Positions 46,744 to 60,195 of a DNA stretch of 64,000 bases are shown here, piece by piece. The DNA comes from Lingula anatina (Eukaryota > Brachiopoda > Lingulata > Lingulida > Lingulidae), in NCBI RefSeq assembly GCF_001039355.2, contig NW_019774436.1, positions 274,774 through 338,773 on the forward strand, in the 5' to 3' direction. The notes under the pieces were generated by a model. It was not told the DNA's origin, did not search any database, and worked only from the letters and a program-made list of their open reading frames with translations. Both the position numbers and the translations under genes were made by a program. How positions within the stretch are numbered: position 1 is the first letter of the stretch; each line of letters starts with the position of its first letter.

Positions 46744-47176
46744 CATAAAAAGTTAACGAGAGGCCAATACTAGGAATTCATCGACAGGCCTTAAAGGAAA
46801 GAGTTACACTCCTGTGGAACCTCTTTGCTCTCCGTCTGGGTTGCTGGGTCAAACACGCAGAGTTAAGACTTTGTTTGTCCAATATATTAAAAAATTCATC
46901 ATGCATTGCTACTTTAAAATATTTTCATATTTTGTCAGTAATTCCAAACATTCCGTCAAATGCAAGAATTTATTCAAATTAAATACTTTGTCTTGGGCGC
47001 TTCATTATCTCAAAATAATGTTTCGAAACAATAGTTATTATACTCTATGACTCTGAATTTAGTTGTTGTAGAGACCACTGCTGACAACGTCAAAGGTCAC
47101 AGCTAGTTAAAGTTTCTCACGTTTCTCGAAGTAAAATGCCCTCCTGGTAGCGTTATTTGATGTAAGAGAAAGACGG
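46744..47176. promoter_or_regulatory. Divergent promoter of OCRL/INPP5B and the DPY30-like gene
   Basis: On the minus strand a donor TTTATG|GTGAGT at 46744 ends a likely non-coding first OCRL exon, which would splice to 45039. On the plus strand a donor AGACGG|GTGAGT after 47176 ends a likely non-coding first exon of the neighbouring gene. The transcription starts therefore lie within a few hundred bases of each other, facing away. No TATA box is evident. The spliced OCRL leader would contain a short upstream ORF ([16 protein letters not shown], then TAG) ending three bases before the start codon. Confidence 0.5.
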
Positions 47177-47739
47177 GTGAGTATATGACATTATTCAAGT
47201 AATGACGATAATAGTTGATTAGTCTTCTTGTACTGAGAAGCTGTTTAGTGTTGTTTCACAATGTTGAAGCACCTGCAATTTGCTGTGAATATGAACATTT
47301 GCATTGTTCGAGTAAGAGAGGAAGTGCAAGTCGTTTACCTAATTTATTTGCATTGGATGAAATTATTTTTATTTTAAAATCTTTAACTTTTCAAGGTTCT
47401 GGTATATCTACTTGGTTCATACAGTACATAACAATCACATTAATTGTAAATGTGAAATGTCTACAGCTATTCCAGTATACTGGTATCACGGTTTGTTTGA
47501 CCTTGTAGTCCTTGTTTCTAATATTTTGCATGATTTTATTTTAATACAAAGGTGAGTGGTCATACCCATGAAGCGACAGCTTATTCAGCTTCTTTTATTA
47601 TAATTATTATAGTATTCAAGTATTTCGCTTCTTTGTTTACAAGGTATCCCACATGAAGACAGTTTGAAGGATATTGTAGAGTTCCTGGTCACACTCCATG
47701 CTAAAACGTCTATAGATTGTTCAAAACACTGTCTTGAGA

Positions 47740-48138
47740 ATGGATACTATAGTAACAGGGTCCCAGCAGCCTACAAGGCATGTACGCCCCATCCATGAAC
47801 AAATATTGGAATCTGAGAACTCAAAAAACTACATGGAAAGGAAAAAAATTCCAGAGATGTTCCAAAGCCTGGCAGCTAGTCTGATGATGGAGAGACCCCA
47901 GGATCACTTAACTTTTATTGAGGAAAAACTGGAAATAATGAAAAAAGAAGGTGATGACAATATTAATTGGGAAACATTTATTTACCATTTACATCCTATG
48001 CGGGATGCTGTTAGAGAGAAATATGTCAAAGATGGAAAGTTTGAGGAAAGGAAAGAAAAGGAGAAGAAGAAAAGGAAGAGTCAAGGACCTGAAGTATTTG
48101 AACTCACTGAAACACTTGCAGAAGATGATGATGTATAA
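47740..48138 (+). CDS. Small DPY30/RIIa-like dimerisation-domain protein
   Basis: A 132-codon ORF starting MDTIVTGSQQ in an exon that begins at 47644 after the acceptor TTTACAAG. Residues about 28-80 (YMERKKIPEMFQSLAASLM, then MERPQDHLTFIEEKLEIM) fit the two-helix RIIa/DPY30-type dimerisation and docking motif. They look most like the N-terminus of adenylate kinase 5 and similar axonemal or testis proteins. A charged tail (KFEERKEKEKKKRKSQ) and an acidic end (AEDDDV) follow, and no kinase domain is present. Such proteins usually bind AKAP-type helices in cilia and sperm tails. The exact orthologue is not recognised. Confidence 0.7.
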   Translation: MDTIVTGSQQPTRHVRPIHEQILESENSKNYMERKKIPEMFQSLAASLMMERPQDHLTFIEEKLEIMKKEGDDNINWETFIYHLHPMRDAVREKYVKDGKFEERKEKEKKKRKSQGPEVFELTETLAEDDDV

Positions 48139-50930
48139 CATATTGACCAGTTGAAAGCAGTCCTGGTTATGTTGTCAAAGTTTATATACATGTAGAGAAA
48201 TGAATATAGACTGGACTTAGTTCTTCCAACACTACAATGAAAATACTGACGTTCAATATATCAGGAGACAGGGTTTTTAATGAACATACCCATTTAATTG
48301 ATAGCCAAGATACCTTATTAGTTTTCAGTTTATGTCACATTAGAAGGAGGGGGTTCATAGCTCACTATGTCACTCCAATTATCAATCTTTCAATTTAAGA
48401 GCGGTTTCATTAAGACTAAAGGGAAAATGAATAATGACAATTAACCTAATTATTAAACATTATTATTATTAAAAATTATTAAACTTATACACCAGTCATT
48501 TATAAAGCATTTGACCGACACAAGATTTGAATACTTTCAATCATGTTTCTCCAAATTCAATATGACAAATTTGATTAGGTACAGCTATGATTGATGAAGG
48601 GTTTTTCATTACTATATAGATTTTTGTTTGATTTGAAGTTTTTTAATTTTATTTATTTATTTAACACAATACACACATTTAAATACATGCACAATTAAAT
48701 GTGGTTTTGTAGTGATCTAAATAAAAAAATAATTTGAGCACTGATTTTTGTAACAGGGTTTAGAATATATAAAACTTAAACTAACTTTATATTATACACG
48801 TACCTGGTGTGGGTTAATTAGCTTATCATTTGAAAATCACTACATCATTTTTAGTTATTGTCATCTTTAGTTCCATGACTCATTCCTAATTTAACTTTGA
48901 TCAAAGTGCAATGAAAATGAATTGTGGCAGGTTTCATAAAATAAATTAAGCATTAGAAATGAATTTGAACATGATATTAGAAATTTAAGGTGTACAAGGA
49001 AATACCAGCATTCATTTTTAGTCCTTCTCATACTGAAAAATCTCTTGCCATGATAAAACAATTCTCATGGTTTATTTCTATGTAGCCTTGGCTAGAATGG
49101 AACAGTGTGCAGGAGTAGCACTGTAGTAGCATTTCCATAAATTGAAAACAATTATATCGACATAAAGTTAGGTACCTTCAAACACTTGAAACTTATGCCA
49201 AGGTATACTTGCAATCTCTTTTCTGATACAGTAATGCCTGTGTCATTGCTCAATGTCTTCCCCAATAAATTTTTGGGGAGATAAAAGACAATTTATTGAA
49301 TAGCAATAATTATGTGCTTAATTTATTAATACTTTTTTTAATGCAGTGCTTGATAACAGGTTGTCAGTTGATGAAAACTTATCTTATATTGTTATATTTA
49401 TTCAATGAAAATAATTATGCTTTTACATTTTCTTCAAAATGTACTTCCAATCTTTTCATTTGAAATAAAAATCTAAAAAATATTTGATTCATGTAATACT
49501 TATTCATATTGTGATATAGATTACCCCAGCTGTATAACAAAAAGACTATACTTTTGTTGGTCTTGTTTCTTCATATCTATCTTGTGCGAAAAAAATATTC
49601 GATCAAGCCACCTTACTGGAAAAGTTAATACCTATCATCTGTTGCCATAAATATATTTTTGATTACAAAGATAAGAAATACAATCTTCACTATGTACTTA
49701 ATGAGTAAGAATATGAGATTCATTACATTTAATCCAACAAAGCCATGGCTTACTTGAGATCCTGTTACAAAAAATTCATTTGATTATGTCCACATTATCT
49801 GATGGAAACCTTCCCGCTGACTTTAAATTCAGACTTTAGCAAAACAGAACTGAAATCAACCAGTTAGCCTCTCCTACAGAAGTAATAATTTTGATTCAAA
49901 TTCTAGAAATTATCTTGTATGCTTCAGTCTTGTACATACATGTAAAAGGTGGTTTGAAATGTTACAAAAGGTGAAAATGAAAACACAAAACATTTACTAT
50001 TTACAATGTAAACAGCATAAAAAATATCTGCATATCCTAAATAAGACTTATAATAAATAGACTGTATTAAATGAAAGAACAACCAATCAACCCTGCTGCT
50101 GTCTGAGTACCTGAAGTCAAAGGACTTCTTATCTTTTTGTGTAACTTTACATAATTAAACAATGGTCATAATATAAGTTACTTTCAATAATAATATGTGT
50201 CTTGAATGAAATTGCTCTTAACCCACAGATGCATTAAAGATTTTTAATCTCTGTTTTTTAAACTTCAACATTTTTAATATCTAGCTAGGTAGTTTGTTTC
50301 CTTTTCAGTTAAGTGACAAAGACACAGAGGGCAAATTGGCTGACAATGATTAATCTACATTATGCAAAATTGGCTGAAAAAAGTAATTGAGTAATGCTGC
50401 TCATGTCTGTATATTTAAAATATAAAATACATGCTCTAACATTTAAAATATCACCACATTGTTTCAGCCACCATCACTCTTAAGTCCAACATATCTACCC
50501 CAAATACATAAAAAAAGTTATATTTACACACTTTCAACAAAATTCTTCCATCTACACACCTGCAATGCCTATTCAAAATATCACTAAGTATGTGTGACTA
50601 CGTATTAAAAAGGAACAGTTTCAAGCTAGCTCAACACTAACATGCTGAAAGACTATATTAATAATATTTTAATTTAAAAATGGTCCTCTATAGTCCACAT
50701 TGATGCTTATCACTTTATTAAAATTGTGCAATCTAAAGACAACATGGCTGACAACATTTTATACACAGTTGAGTAAACAAGCTTCACAAAATAATCACAA
50801 TTTCGTTATTTTGTAATTGATCACAAAAAATAACTATCTAGCTTACATTACCTAAAACGTTTATAAATGCCTTTCTTATATACCACAGGTTGAAAAAAAA
50901 TACATTACACCATTATTCTAATTGTGATGC
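48139..50930. other. Non-coding spacer
   Basis: AT-rich, with AATAAA-type signals (for example near 48940 and 49264) that could end the DPY30-like transcript from the left. From the right it should contain the 3' UTR of the minus-strand membrane-protein gene. No other feature seen. Confidence 0.5.
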
Positions 50931-53460
50931 TTAGTCATATTTTTTATCACCTCTTGGTGGTTTCACTGGATTCATGAATATCCCAAGGGTGGCATTAAGC
51001 AGAGCAGGACCCACCAAAGTTCCACACATCCACAGCACTTGATGCACAGTTAAGGCCTCCAGAGCAGCATGATGATACAGAATCACAAAAAGCTGTAATA
51101 CTGGAATCTGGACAGAATAAGAAGGGTAATAATGAATCATGTTGAACTGGTTTAGGTTGTACTATTTTTCATGTTGAAAATAAATTAAATGTCAAATGCA
51201 AATCACTGCTACGTAATCTTTATATCTCTGGAATCAAACCATGCATTCTGGAAAAACTCAAAATAAGGCAAATACCTCATATGCTACTTGCTATGTACAG
51301 TCCTGTGATATCACAATTTTATGTCCCAATAATTATAATTATTCAAAAATAGATAAACTAAGCTTAAAGAGTGCAATACAACTTACCAATACTCTGCCCA
51401 ACAGAACAGCCTGTTTATCCTTGTCATATGTGAACTCTCTGGCTGCCTGAGACAGCAAGGCGCTAGCAATAAGCATGGTACCAAGAAGGCGAGTGGTGTG
51501 CGTGTGGAGACCATCTATTGCAGTATACTAAAATATAAATAAAAAGTATTCAATTAAAGTGTGTAAGCATATATTTTGATTCATCCAGTAATAGTTTCTA
51601 ACAAATGAAGTATGAAAACTAAATCACTTACTGGACACTTATTTACATTTGGAACAATTTTGGACAATGAGAAAGTCTATAATATAAGATATAAACATAA
51701 TGGCCAAATTCGTAACATTTGTTACATAGTTTAGTAGTTCATGACTCAATTTTAATCCTTTGTTTTTCAAGTTACAAAAAATAAATAAATGTAACTTCTG
51801 ATTATCAGTACAAAAGCATGGATGGATTCAGGATTTGAAAAGGGGGCTAAAACAATACGATACCGTGAATCCACAACTATCAGTAATAATATGGTCACAA
51901 TTACATTCATTCTTCAAATTCTCATTTATATATTTTTTCTTTAGCTCTAAGGTTTTTCTGTACCTAATAACACGATATTTAGAATACATCAATTACAGAA
52001 AAGATTATTCTTTTTTAACATGGTTAATTCAACCATGTTGTAAAAATTTCCAGTGATGTTCTTCAATGGGTTACCAACTTAATTTTGGGTGTATATACTC
52101 CAAATCACAGGGGAGCAATTGAATACAATCAATGAGCACAAAAAAAGGTTCAACCTACTCTAAACAGCTTCAACAGCACAACTTGAGGGAAAGCCAAGTG
52201 TGCAATTCCCAAGAGAAATGTGGCGTAGTAATCAAGTCCTAAGAAAGCATTCATATTTTTACTTCCTCCTTGAAACTGCTCTGGTGGTCTGTTCAATATG
52301 ATATGGATAAGGTTACCAAGTAACCAAAGAAGTGTTCCCAGAAAGCCAAAGTACAAGTGCTAAAGGAAAAAAATAACACAGAAAGATCACTTCAAAGGAA
52401 ACAGATATGCCTTTAAATGGCAGCTGAACTATATTTGTATTAAGCAAACACTTATATCTGAGTTATCTATAACTTAAGCCCAAAAACTCCAGATTACACT
52501 GTTAAAAGCATGGGCATGAAACATATATTTCAAATTCATTTTAAGACTCAAGATACAGCCGAATATATTCAAATACACTAGCTTATAATAAAACTCCTAC
52601 AAAACTCCTACAAAATAATTGGATCAGCAACTCATAGTTTAACTTAGATAAAAAGGCATAGTTTCAAATGATCACTTCCTTCTGATGGCTTCTGACAATA
52701 TAAAGTGATCAATTTGCACTTTTACAGATGTGAAAGCATGTTACCTCATCAGTGAGAGGTGAGTTCTTCTCCATCACTTGCACATAAAATTTGGAAAGTA
52801 GCATACATGATGTTGCCTGAAAAAGAAAATATTTCAAAATGTTATTTCTAGATAAAATCATTTCAACTTTACAGAATGAAAAGCATCATTTTCTAAATCT
52901 TCATTTACAATCATTATTATTATTTGTTTTGCCACCAGCCATTCCAGTTTGTGGAAGGAGTGAAGGCTGTTTCCACCATCACGCTGAGGTAATTCAAACA
53001 ATCTGTCCTCCCAATTCACAACTTCTCTAGACTCTATGCAACACCTTGTGTATGTGCAATTATAAATGCACTAATGCATTAGATAAATGTTTGCAAAAAA
53101 TTGATTTTGAATTTGTTTGTATTTTGAAATTCACATACCAAAAGCATCCAGAAAACCCCAAAGCATGAAAATTAATTAAAATTGAAAAGAAGCTAATAAA
53201 ACAATTTACCAAAACTCTTGATGAGAGGACAGCAGACGACACTCGCTCATCAACAGAACTTCTTGACAAGAGGTAAAAGACATTGGAGCCCAGGATCACT
53301 GTGGCATATATCCGAGTAAGGAACACGTGGGTTGAATCAAAGTCAATATTTGTCTGAAAGCAAAAAAATAAATAAATACATTAAATACAAATGAAATCAA
53401 ATTAAATTAAATGGTCAATTGAGCATATTTATCTGCAAGTTTCTCCTACTTTAACATTGA
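49856..53460. repeat. Segment A: end of the left contig
   Basis: Repeated at 53462-57044 (offset 3606) with allele-like differences such as EQFQGG against EHIQGG in the encoded protein. It ends at TACTTTAACATTGA, immediately before the N at 53461. Confidence 0.88.
50931..53353 (-). CDS. Multi-pass membrane protein, minus-strand paralogue, exons 2-6 (copy in segment A)
   Basis: Exons 53210-53353, 52745-52816, 52159-52359, 51387-51527 and 50931-51107 are all phase 0 with good splice sites. Exon 1 is missing because the contig stops at 53460; it would be supplied by 57324-57479 or 60472-60627. Protein content is as in the complete copy at 54532-57479, with a few substitutions. Confidence 0.8.
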
Positions 53461-53461
53461 N
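53461..53461. other. Single N at a contig junction
   Basis: Sequence after it restarts at the block TCAACCAGTTAG first seen at 49856. Confidence 0.88.
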
Positions 53462-54531
53462 TCAACCAGTTAGCCTCTCCTACAGAAGTAATAATTTTGA
53501 TTCAAATTCTAGAAATTATCTTGTATGCTTCAGTCTTGTACATACATGTAAAAGGTGGTTTGAAATGTTACAAAAGGTGAAAAAGAAAACACAAAACATT
53601 TACTATTTACAATGTAAAAAGCATAAAAAATACTGCATATCCTAAATAAGACTTATAATAAATAGACTGTATTAAATGAAAGAACAACCAATCCTGCTGC
53701 TGTCTGAGTACCTGAAGTCAAAGGACTTCTTATCTTTTTGTGTAACTTTACATAATTAAACAATGGTCATAATATAAGTTACTTTCAATAATAATATGTG
53801 TCTTGAATGAAATTGCTCTTAACCCACAGATGCATTAAAGATTTTTAATCTCTGTTTTTTAAACTTCAACATTTTTAAGATCTAGCTAGGTAGTTTGTTT
53901 CCTTTTCAGTTAAGTGACAAAGACACAGAGGGCAAATTGGCTGACAATGATTAATCTACATTATGCAAAATTGGCTGAAAAAAGTAATTGAGTAATGCTG
54001 CTCATGTCTGTATATTTAAAATATAAAATACATGCTCTAACATTTAACATATCACCGCACTGTTTCAGCCACCATCACTCTTAAGTCCAACATATCTACC
54101 CCAAATACATAAAAAAAGTTATATTTACACACTTTCAACAAAATTCTTCCATCTACACACCTGCAATGCCTATTCAAAATATCACTAAGTATGTGTGACT
54201 ACGTATTAAAAAGGAACAGTTTCAAGCTAGCTCAACACTAACATGCTGAAAGACTATATTAATAATATTTTAATTTAAAAATGGTCCTCTATAGTCCACA
54301 TTGATGCTTATCACTTTATTAAAATTGTGCAATCTAAAGACAACATGGCTGACAACATTTTATACACAGTTGAGTAAACAAGCTTCACAAAATAATCACA
54401 ATTTCGTTATTTTGTAATTGATCACAAAAAATAACTATCTAGCTTACATTACCTAAAACGTTTATAAATGCCTTTCATATATACCACAGGTTGAAAAAAA
54501 ATACATTACACCATTATTCTAATTGTGATGC

Positions 54532-57479
54532 TTAGTCATATTTTTTATCACCTCTTGGTGGTTTCACTGGATTCATGAATATCCCAAGGGTGGCATTAAG
54601 CAGAGCAGGACCCACCAAAGTTCCACACATCCACAGCACTTGATGCACAGTTAAGGCCTCCAGAGCAGCATGATGATACAGAATCACAAAAAGCTGTAAT
54701 ACTGGAATCTGGACAGAATAAGAAGGGTAATAATGAATCATGTTGAACTGGTTTAGGTTGTACTATTTTTCATGTTGAAAATAAATTAAATGTCAAATGC
54801 AAATCACTGCTACGTAATCTTTATATCTCTGGAATCAAACCATGCATTCTGGAAAAACTCAAAATAAGGCAAATACCTCATATGCTACTTGCTATGTACA
54901 GTCCTATGATATCACAATTTTATGTCCCAATAATTATAATTATTCAAAAATAGATAAACTAAGCTTAAAGAGTGCAATACAACTTACCAATACTCTGCCC
55001 AGCAGAACAGCCTGTTTATCCTTGTCATATGTGAACTCTCTGGCTGCCTGAGACAGCAAGGCGCTAGCAATAAGCATGGTACCAAGAAGGCGAGTGGTGT
55101 GCGTGTGGAGACCATCTATTGCAGTATACTAAAATATAAATAAAAAGTATTCAATTAAAGTGTGTAAGCATATATTTTGATTCATCCAGTAATAGTTTCT
55201 AACAAATGAAGTATGAAAACTAAATCACTTACTGGACACTTATTTACATTTGGAACAATTTTGGACAATGAGAAAGTCTATAATATAAGATATAAACATA
55301 ATGGCCAAACTCGTAACATTTGTTACATAGTTTAATAGTTCATGACTCAATTTTAATCCTTTTGTTTTTCAAGTTACAATAAATAAATAAATGTAACTTC
55401 TGATTATCAGTACAAAAGCATGGATGGATTCAGGATTTGAAAAGGGGGCTAAAACAATACAATACCATGAATCCACAACTATCAGTAATAATATGGTCAC
55501 AATTACATTCATTCTTCAGATTTTCACTTATATATTTTTTCTTTTGCTCTAAGGATTTTCTGTACCTAATAACATGATATTTAGAATACATCAATTACAG
55601 AAAAGATTATTCTTTTTAACATGGTTAATTCAACCATGTTGTAAAAATTTCCAGTGATGTTCTTCAATGGGTTACCAACTTAATTTTGGGTGTATATACT
55701 CCAAATCACAGGGGAGCAATTGAATACAATCAATGAGCACAAAAAAAGGTTCAACCTACTCTAAACAGCTTCAACAGCACAACTTGAGGGAAAGCCAAGT
55801 GTGCAATTCCTAAGAGAAATGTGGCGTAGTAATCAAGCCCCAAGAAAGCATTCATATTTTTACTTCCTCCTTGAATATGCTCTGGTGGTCTGTTCAATAT
55901 GATATGGATAAGGTTACCAAGTAACCAAAGAAGTGTTCCCAGAAAACCAAAGTACAAGTGCTAAAGGAAAAAAATAACACAGAAAGATCACTTCAAAGGA
56001 AACAGATATGCCTGTAAATGGCAGCTGAGCTATATTTGTATGAAGCAAACACTTATATCTGAGTTATCTATAACTTAAGCCCAAAAACTCCAGATAACAC
56101 TGTTAAAAGCATGGGCATGAAACATATATTTCAAATTCATTTTAAGACTCAAGATGCAGCTGAATATATTCAAATACACTAGCTTATAATAAAACTCCTA
56201 CAAAATAACTGGATCAGTAACTCATAGTTTAACTTAGATAAAAAGGCATAGTTTCAAATGATCACTTCCTTCTGATGGCTTCTGACAATATAAAGTGATC
56301 AATTTGCACTTTTACAGATGTGAAAGCATGTTACCTCATCAGTGAGAGGTGAGTTCTTCTCCATCACTTGCACATAAAATTTGGAAAGTAGCATACATGA
56401 TGTTGCCTGAAAAAGAAAATATTTCAAAATGTTATTTCTAGATAAAATCATTTCAACTTTACAGAATGAAAAGCATCATTTTCTAAATCTTCATTTACAA
56501 TCATTATTATTATTTGTTTTGCCACCAGCCGTTCCAGTTTGTGGAAGGAGTGAAGGCTGTTTCCACCATCACGCTGAGGTAATTCAAACAATCTGTCCTC
56601 CCAATTCACAACTTCTCTAGAATCTATGCAACACCTTGTGTATGTGCAATTATAAATGCACTAATGCATTAGATAAATGTTTGCAAAAAAATTGATTTTG
56701 AATTTGTTTGTATTTTGAAATTCACATACCAAAAGCATCCAGAAAACCTCAAAGCATGAAAATTAATTAAAATTGAAAAGAAGCTAATAAAACAATTTAC
56801 CAAAACTCTTGATGAGAGGACAGCAGACGACACTCGTTCATCAACAGAATTTCTTGACAAAAGGTAAAAGACATTGGAGCCCAGGATCACCGTGGCATAT
56901 ATCCGAGTAAGAAACACGTGGGTTGAATCAAAGTCAATATTTGTCTGAAAGCAAAAAATACAAGAAAAACAAATGAAATCAAATTAAATTAAATGGTCAA
57001 ATGAGCATATTTAGATCTGCAAATTTCTCCTACTTTAACATTGAAAAAATGTAATGGTCTGAGAGAAGAGAAATGCTGTTGTAACAATTGCCATATGGTT
57101 ATTTAATTAACACCAATTGGCAAATACATCTCTGTCATACATGACATGTATCCTGATAAATCATACAATTCCAATATCCTGATTCCATTACAATCCATGC
57201 ACGCACATTGTACAATGGCACCCTGGATATATAACTAAATGTACAAAGTGACAAGGCTTTCAATAGGTACTTAATTAACACTTAGTTAAGGTCTTACTGA
57301 CTGATAAAATCTGTTATGATTACCTGAGTTTGGAGTAAAACGTGAGGATACACCAGTTTGATCAAGCCAAACACTGTGGTCGCAACTAAATCTGTCATAA
57401 GCCACGTTCTTTTTGACGTCCACGCCGTCGTGAGAAAGATCAAAATGAAAACCACTGCAATAGTATAAAACATCTCCAT
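54532..57479 (-). CDS. Multi-pass membrane protein, minus-strand paralogue, complete copy
   Basis: Six phase-0 exons: 57324-57479 (start MEMFYTIAVVFILIF), 56801-56944, 56335-56406, 55760-55960, 54988-55128 and 54532-54708 (stop TAA). They give 296 residues. Hydrophobic stretches lie at about 4-20, 29-47, 60-80, 101-112, 125-150, 165-190, 205-225 and 245-280. The protein is an internal duplication. The exon 1 end (LMTDLVATTVFGLIKLVYP) resembles the exon 4 end (LDYYATFLLGIAHLAFP). The exon 2 end (ERVSSAVLSSRVL) resembles the exon 5 end (DKDKQAVLLGRVL). The C-terminus is basic (KPPRGDKKYD). I do not recognise the family. The unit faintly recalls the TM region of TP53I11-like proteins, from memory only. 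It is divergent from a paralogue at 58225. Confidence 0.82.
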
Positions 57480-58224
57480 CTCAAAGAATATGATACCCGC
57501 TGTCTTGTGTAAAGGGGGTCGTATCGTGTAGAAATCTACCAAGTCCTCGTAAATCACAACTACAAGCCTCGTGCGGTCTTGGTTATTTAACTCTCGGTGC
57601 TATTAGCTTGATAATAAAAGAATTTAGTACGTGTAGTTCACGTGTATTACAAAAGCAACGTGAGGTCCTCGGGGAAGTACTGCATATTAACGCGGGGCTT
57701 ACATCGATACTCTGTCGTCCCGCATCAGGAATACGTACTCAGCTTAGTAGAGCAGTACTGACGTCATCGGTAAATGTAATAGTCGATAACTATTTCCGCC
57801 CGACGTCCTGGAAATCGCTCTCAGAGCAACACGAGTGGATTTCCACGTCTAGTTTAGTTTATAAATGAATGCTGGAAGCGTTGCGCCGTTGTTTGTACAC
57901 GCGTTAAAAGACATTGTGTTGATTTGGGGTATGAGCCAAATTTATCACATTTTTAATTTCCAAAAAACGGAATACGAAAACAGGTCTTTGTGCCATACAC
58001 CCCTGTCAATACTTTATTGACTCACTGTATGTGCATTCAAGCTGCCGACCTAAAAATAGATGGAATTCCTTGCCTGACGTCACGACCGCGAGAGGGCAGC
58101 ACTAAAAGTTTATGAGCGTCGGATGAAATCAGGCCGCAGCGTGTGACATAATTTGAATTTGCAGCGGGGGAAAACATTAGATTAAAACACACTCCAGCGT
58201 TTTTATGACCAAAAATCGTTTAAC
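57480..58224. promoter_or_regulatory. Bidirectional promoter between the membrane-protein paralogues
   Basis: 745 bp between the two start codons, more GC-rich than the flanks. It contains two perfect palindromic CRE/ATF sites, TGACGTCA, at 57759-57766 and 58075-58082. No TATA box is obvious. Both sites are conserved in the second copy of the locus. Confidence 0.6.
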
Positions 58225-60011
58225 ATGGATACATTAGATTATCTTCGTTCTGCGGGAATGGTGATTGCGTTTTGTGTCACCGCTTTTAGCGGGAGAAAAA
58301 ATTGGATGCTCACTGATTTGATTGTGTCCGTTGTCTTTGGAGCTGCATGGTTCATTCTTCCAACGTACACATTGGGATTTCAGGTAATATTGCTATTAAG
58401 TTTAAGTGACAGTGATCAATACGTTATATTAAGATATTTAGGTAACACGATGGTGAACGACCACGATCTGGGGTCTAAGATTATGTTAGAAATGAAGGTG
58501 TAGGCCTAAGTCGTGTTACACAAAACATGACTGTACAGTAGGGGTTACATAAGGCCAATGGTAAATTCTTTTTTTTAATATTTGTTTTCCTTATTATAAC
58601 TGACAGTGATTGATGGATTTATAAGTGCATGCCCAACATTATGAACAACAGAGGTCCCATGGACTAATACACATTGTTTATGATACTTAATATATACATT
58701 GTTTAAATTTTTAATTTCTCATACCAGCCTGCATGTGTGGAACTGTATTACACGTTTCCGTAATAATTGATGATCATTATGTAATTAATATGAATTAAAA
58801 ATAGACAAAATCAATGCAGATAAAAGAAGTAAAAAAGAAAGGGGGAGGGGGATATTCTACACACCATTAATCACAGTAAGTCAAAGCCTTAGGCTACGTG
58901 TACCAAAGTGTGCTGGAAGTCAAAGCTTCATCTAATTCATGAGACCCAATGCAATTTCAGACTGTGGGGAAGTTAAATACACTACATGCCCATGTCACAA
59001 GGGATTTTGCTGCACACATGCTTTCATCAGCATTTGTATGGTGGAAAACAAGGGAGAGCAGAGATGAAACAGTTCCAGTAACTCTCATGACAGGAAGAGT
59101 GGTGGTAAGATCACCTGGAAAATAATTTTTTAGCTGATGAAGAGATCAGATTATCATTTGACAGCAGAGTCGAAAATCTTTATTTATTTAATTTATTTTT
59201 TTATAACTTAACCTATTGATAATTTATCTAAATATATTAGCATACTTTTTTTTTTGTCAAGTTAAGAATATATAAATGAAGCATTTAAAAACTGCCTGAT
59301 TTAAAAAATCTTTTCCAGGGTAACTCAATTCTTCTGTGTGCCATGGTGTATGCACAGAAGTATGCAGCTGGAAAAGGGGTTTGGACTGAACAGGTAATTG
59401 CTGCATTCAAGGGAGAATTTATACATGGGTTTTTGCTCTGGCTTCCACTCCTAACCCCCAAGTGGGATATCACCCTTAATTTGTCTCCTCAATTAAAGGG
59501 TTACTCCATGGGATTTTCCTGCCAAAATGAATTTTCCTGGGATAAAGAACAGTTTGTCTTACTTGCGAATAATGCTTGACCCATTCTTGCACTTGGATTT
59601 TCTGTTTATTTCATTTTTTAATTTAATACTTTAGTTAAAATGACAGTCCAGCACTTGACAGATGTCTTTTGTATATATAATATGTGACATCTGCTGTCAT
59701 GTGCATTGCCTCCTTTTCACGCAATTAAATGGCTTGTTGTTTTGTATCTGAACTAATTCATGAATCCTTCATGGTGTAAGTATTTTTGTGATTCTATTTA
59801 GTCTGTTCCATTTCAGCACATTTGGTTTGGAATGCTGGGCTGTGCCTGCTGGTTGCTAGGGAACTTGATACAGTTGTTGAAAACCAAGGACTTTGGTGGA
59901 AGTTTCCAAGGGGACACTCGCCTGGACTGGCATCTGAGAATTGACTTCTATATCGTCTTTGTTATTAGTGTAGTGAGATTTGCCTTTCCAGAGGTTGCAC
60001 CAGATTTTGTG
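58225..60011 (+). CDS. Multi-pass membrane protein, plus-strand paralogue, exons 1-4 (copy in segment B)
   Basis: Exons 58225-58383 (MDTLDYLRSAGMVIAFCVTA; RKNWMLTDLIVSVVFGAAWF), 58961-59104 (LHAHVTRDFAAHMLSSAFVW), 59319-59393 (GNSILLCAMVYAQKYAAGKG) and 59817-60011 (CWLLGNLIQLLKTKDFGG; VVRFAFPEVAPDFV) are all phase 0. Lengths 159, 144, 75 and 195 mirror 156, 144, 72 and 201 in the minus-strand gene. The contig stops at 60194 before exon 5. Confidence 0.8.
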
Positions 60012-60194
60012 GTGAGGAAATCATTCTGTTATTTTGATTGAAAGATTATCAAAGACTACTGGCTATTCTCGATTTGACATGTTATTGTCCATATTACCCA
60101 ATTTTGGTTACACACAGCATATTTGAGTTACGAGCAATTACAAACTGATTATATTATTTGCAAATATGCATAATTCAATTTCAAGTACCTGTAC

Positions 60195-60195
60195 N
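60195..60195. other. Single N at a contig junction
   Basis: Sequence after it restarts at 57048 (AAATGTAATGGTCTGAGAG). Confidence 0.88.

Larger units (their letters stand above)
53462..60194. repeat. Redundant contig spanning segments A' and B
   Basis: 53462-57044 repeats segment A and 57048-60194 is repeated by 60196-63364. Segment A ends exactly where the segment after 60195 begins, so removing this piece leaves one continuous locus. It is best read as the other haplotype left in the scaffold. Confidence 0.8.

Noticed and set aside
47951-48154. Lys/Arg-rich plus-strand ORF
   Set aside because: Shadow frame of the DPY30-like gene's charged tail.
53462-60194. Recent segmental duplication with extra gene copies
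   Set aside because: The ends coincide with N bases and with each other, so a redundant haplotype contig is the simpler explanation.
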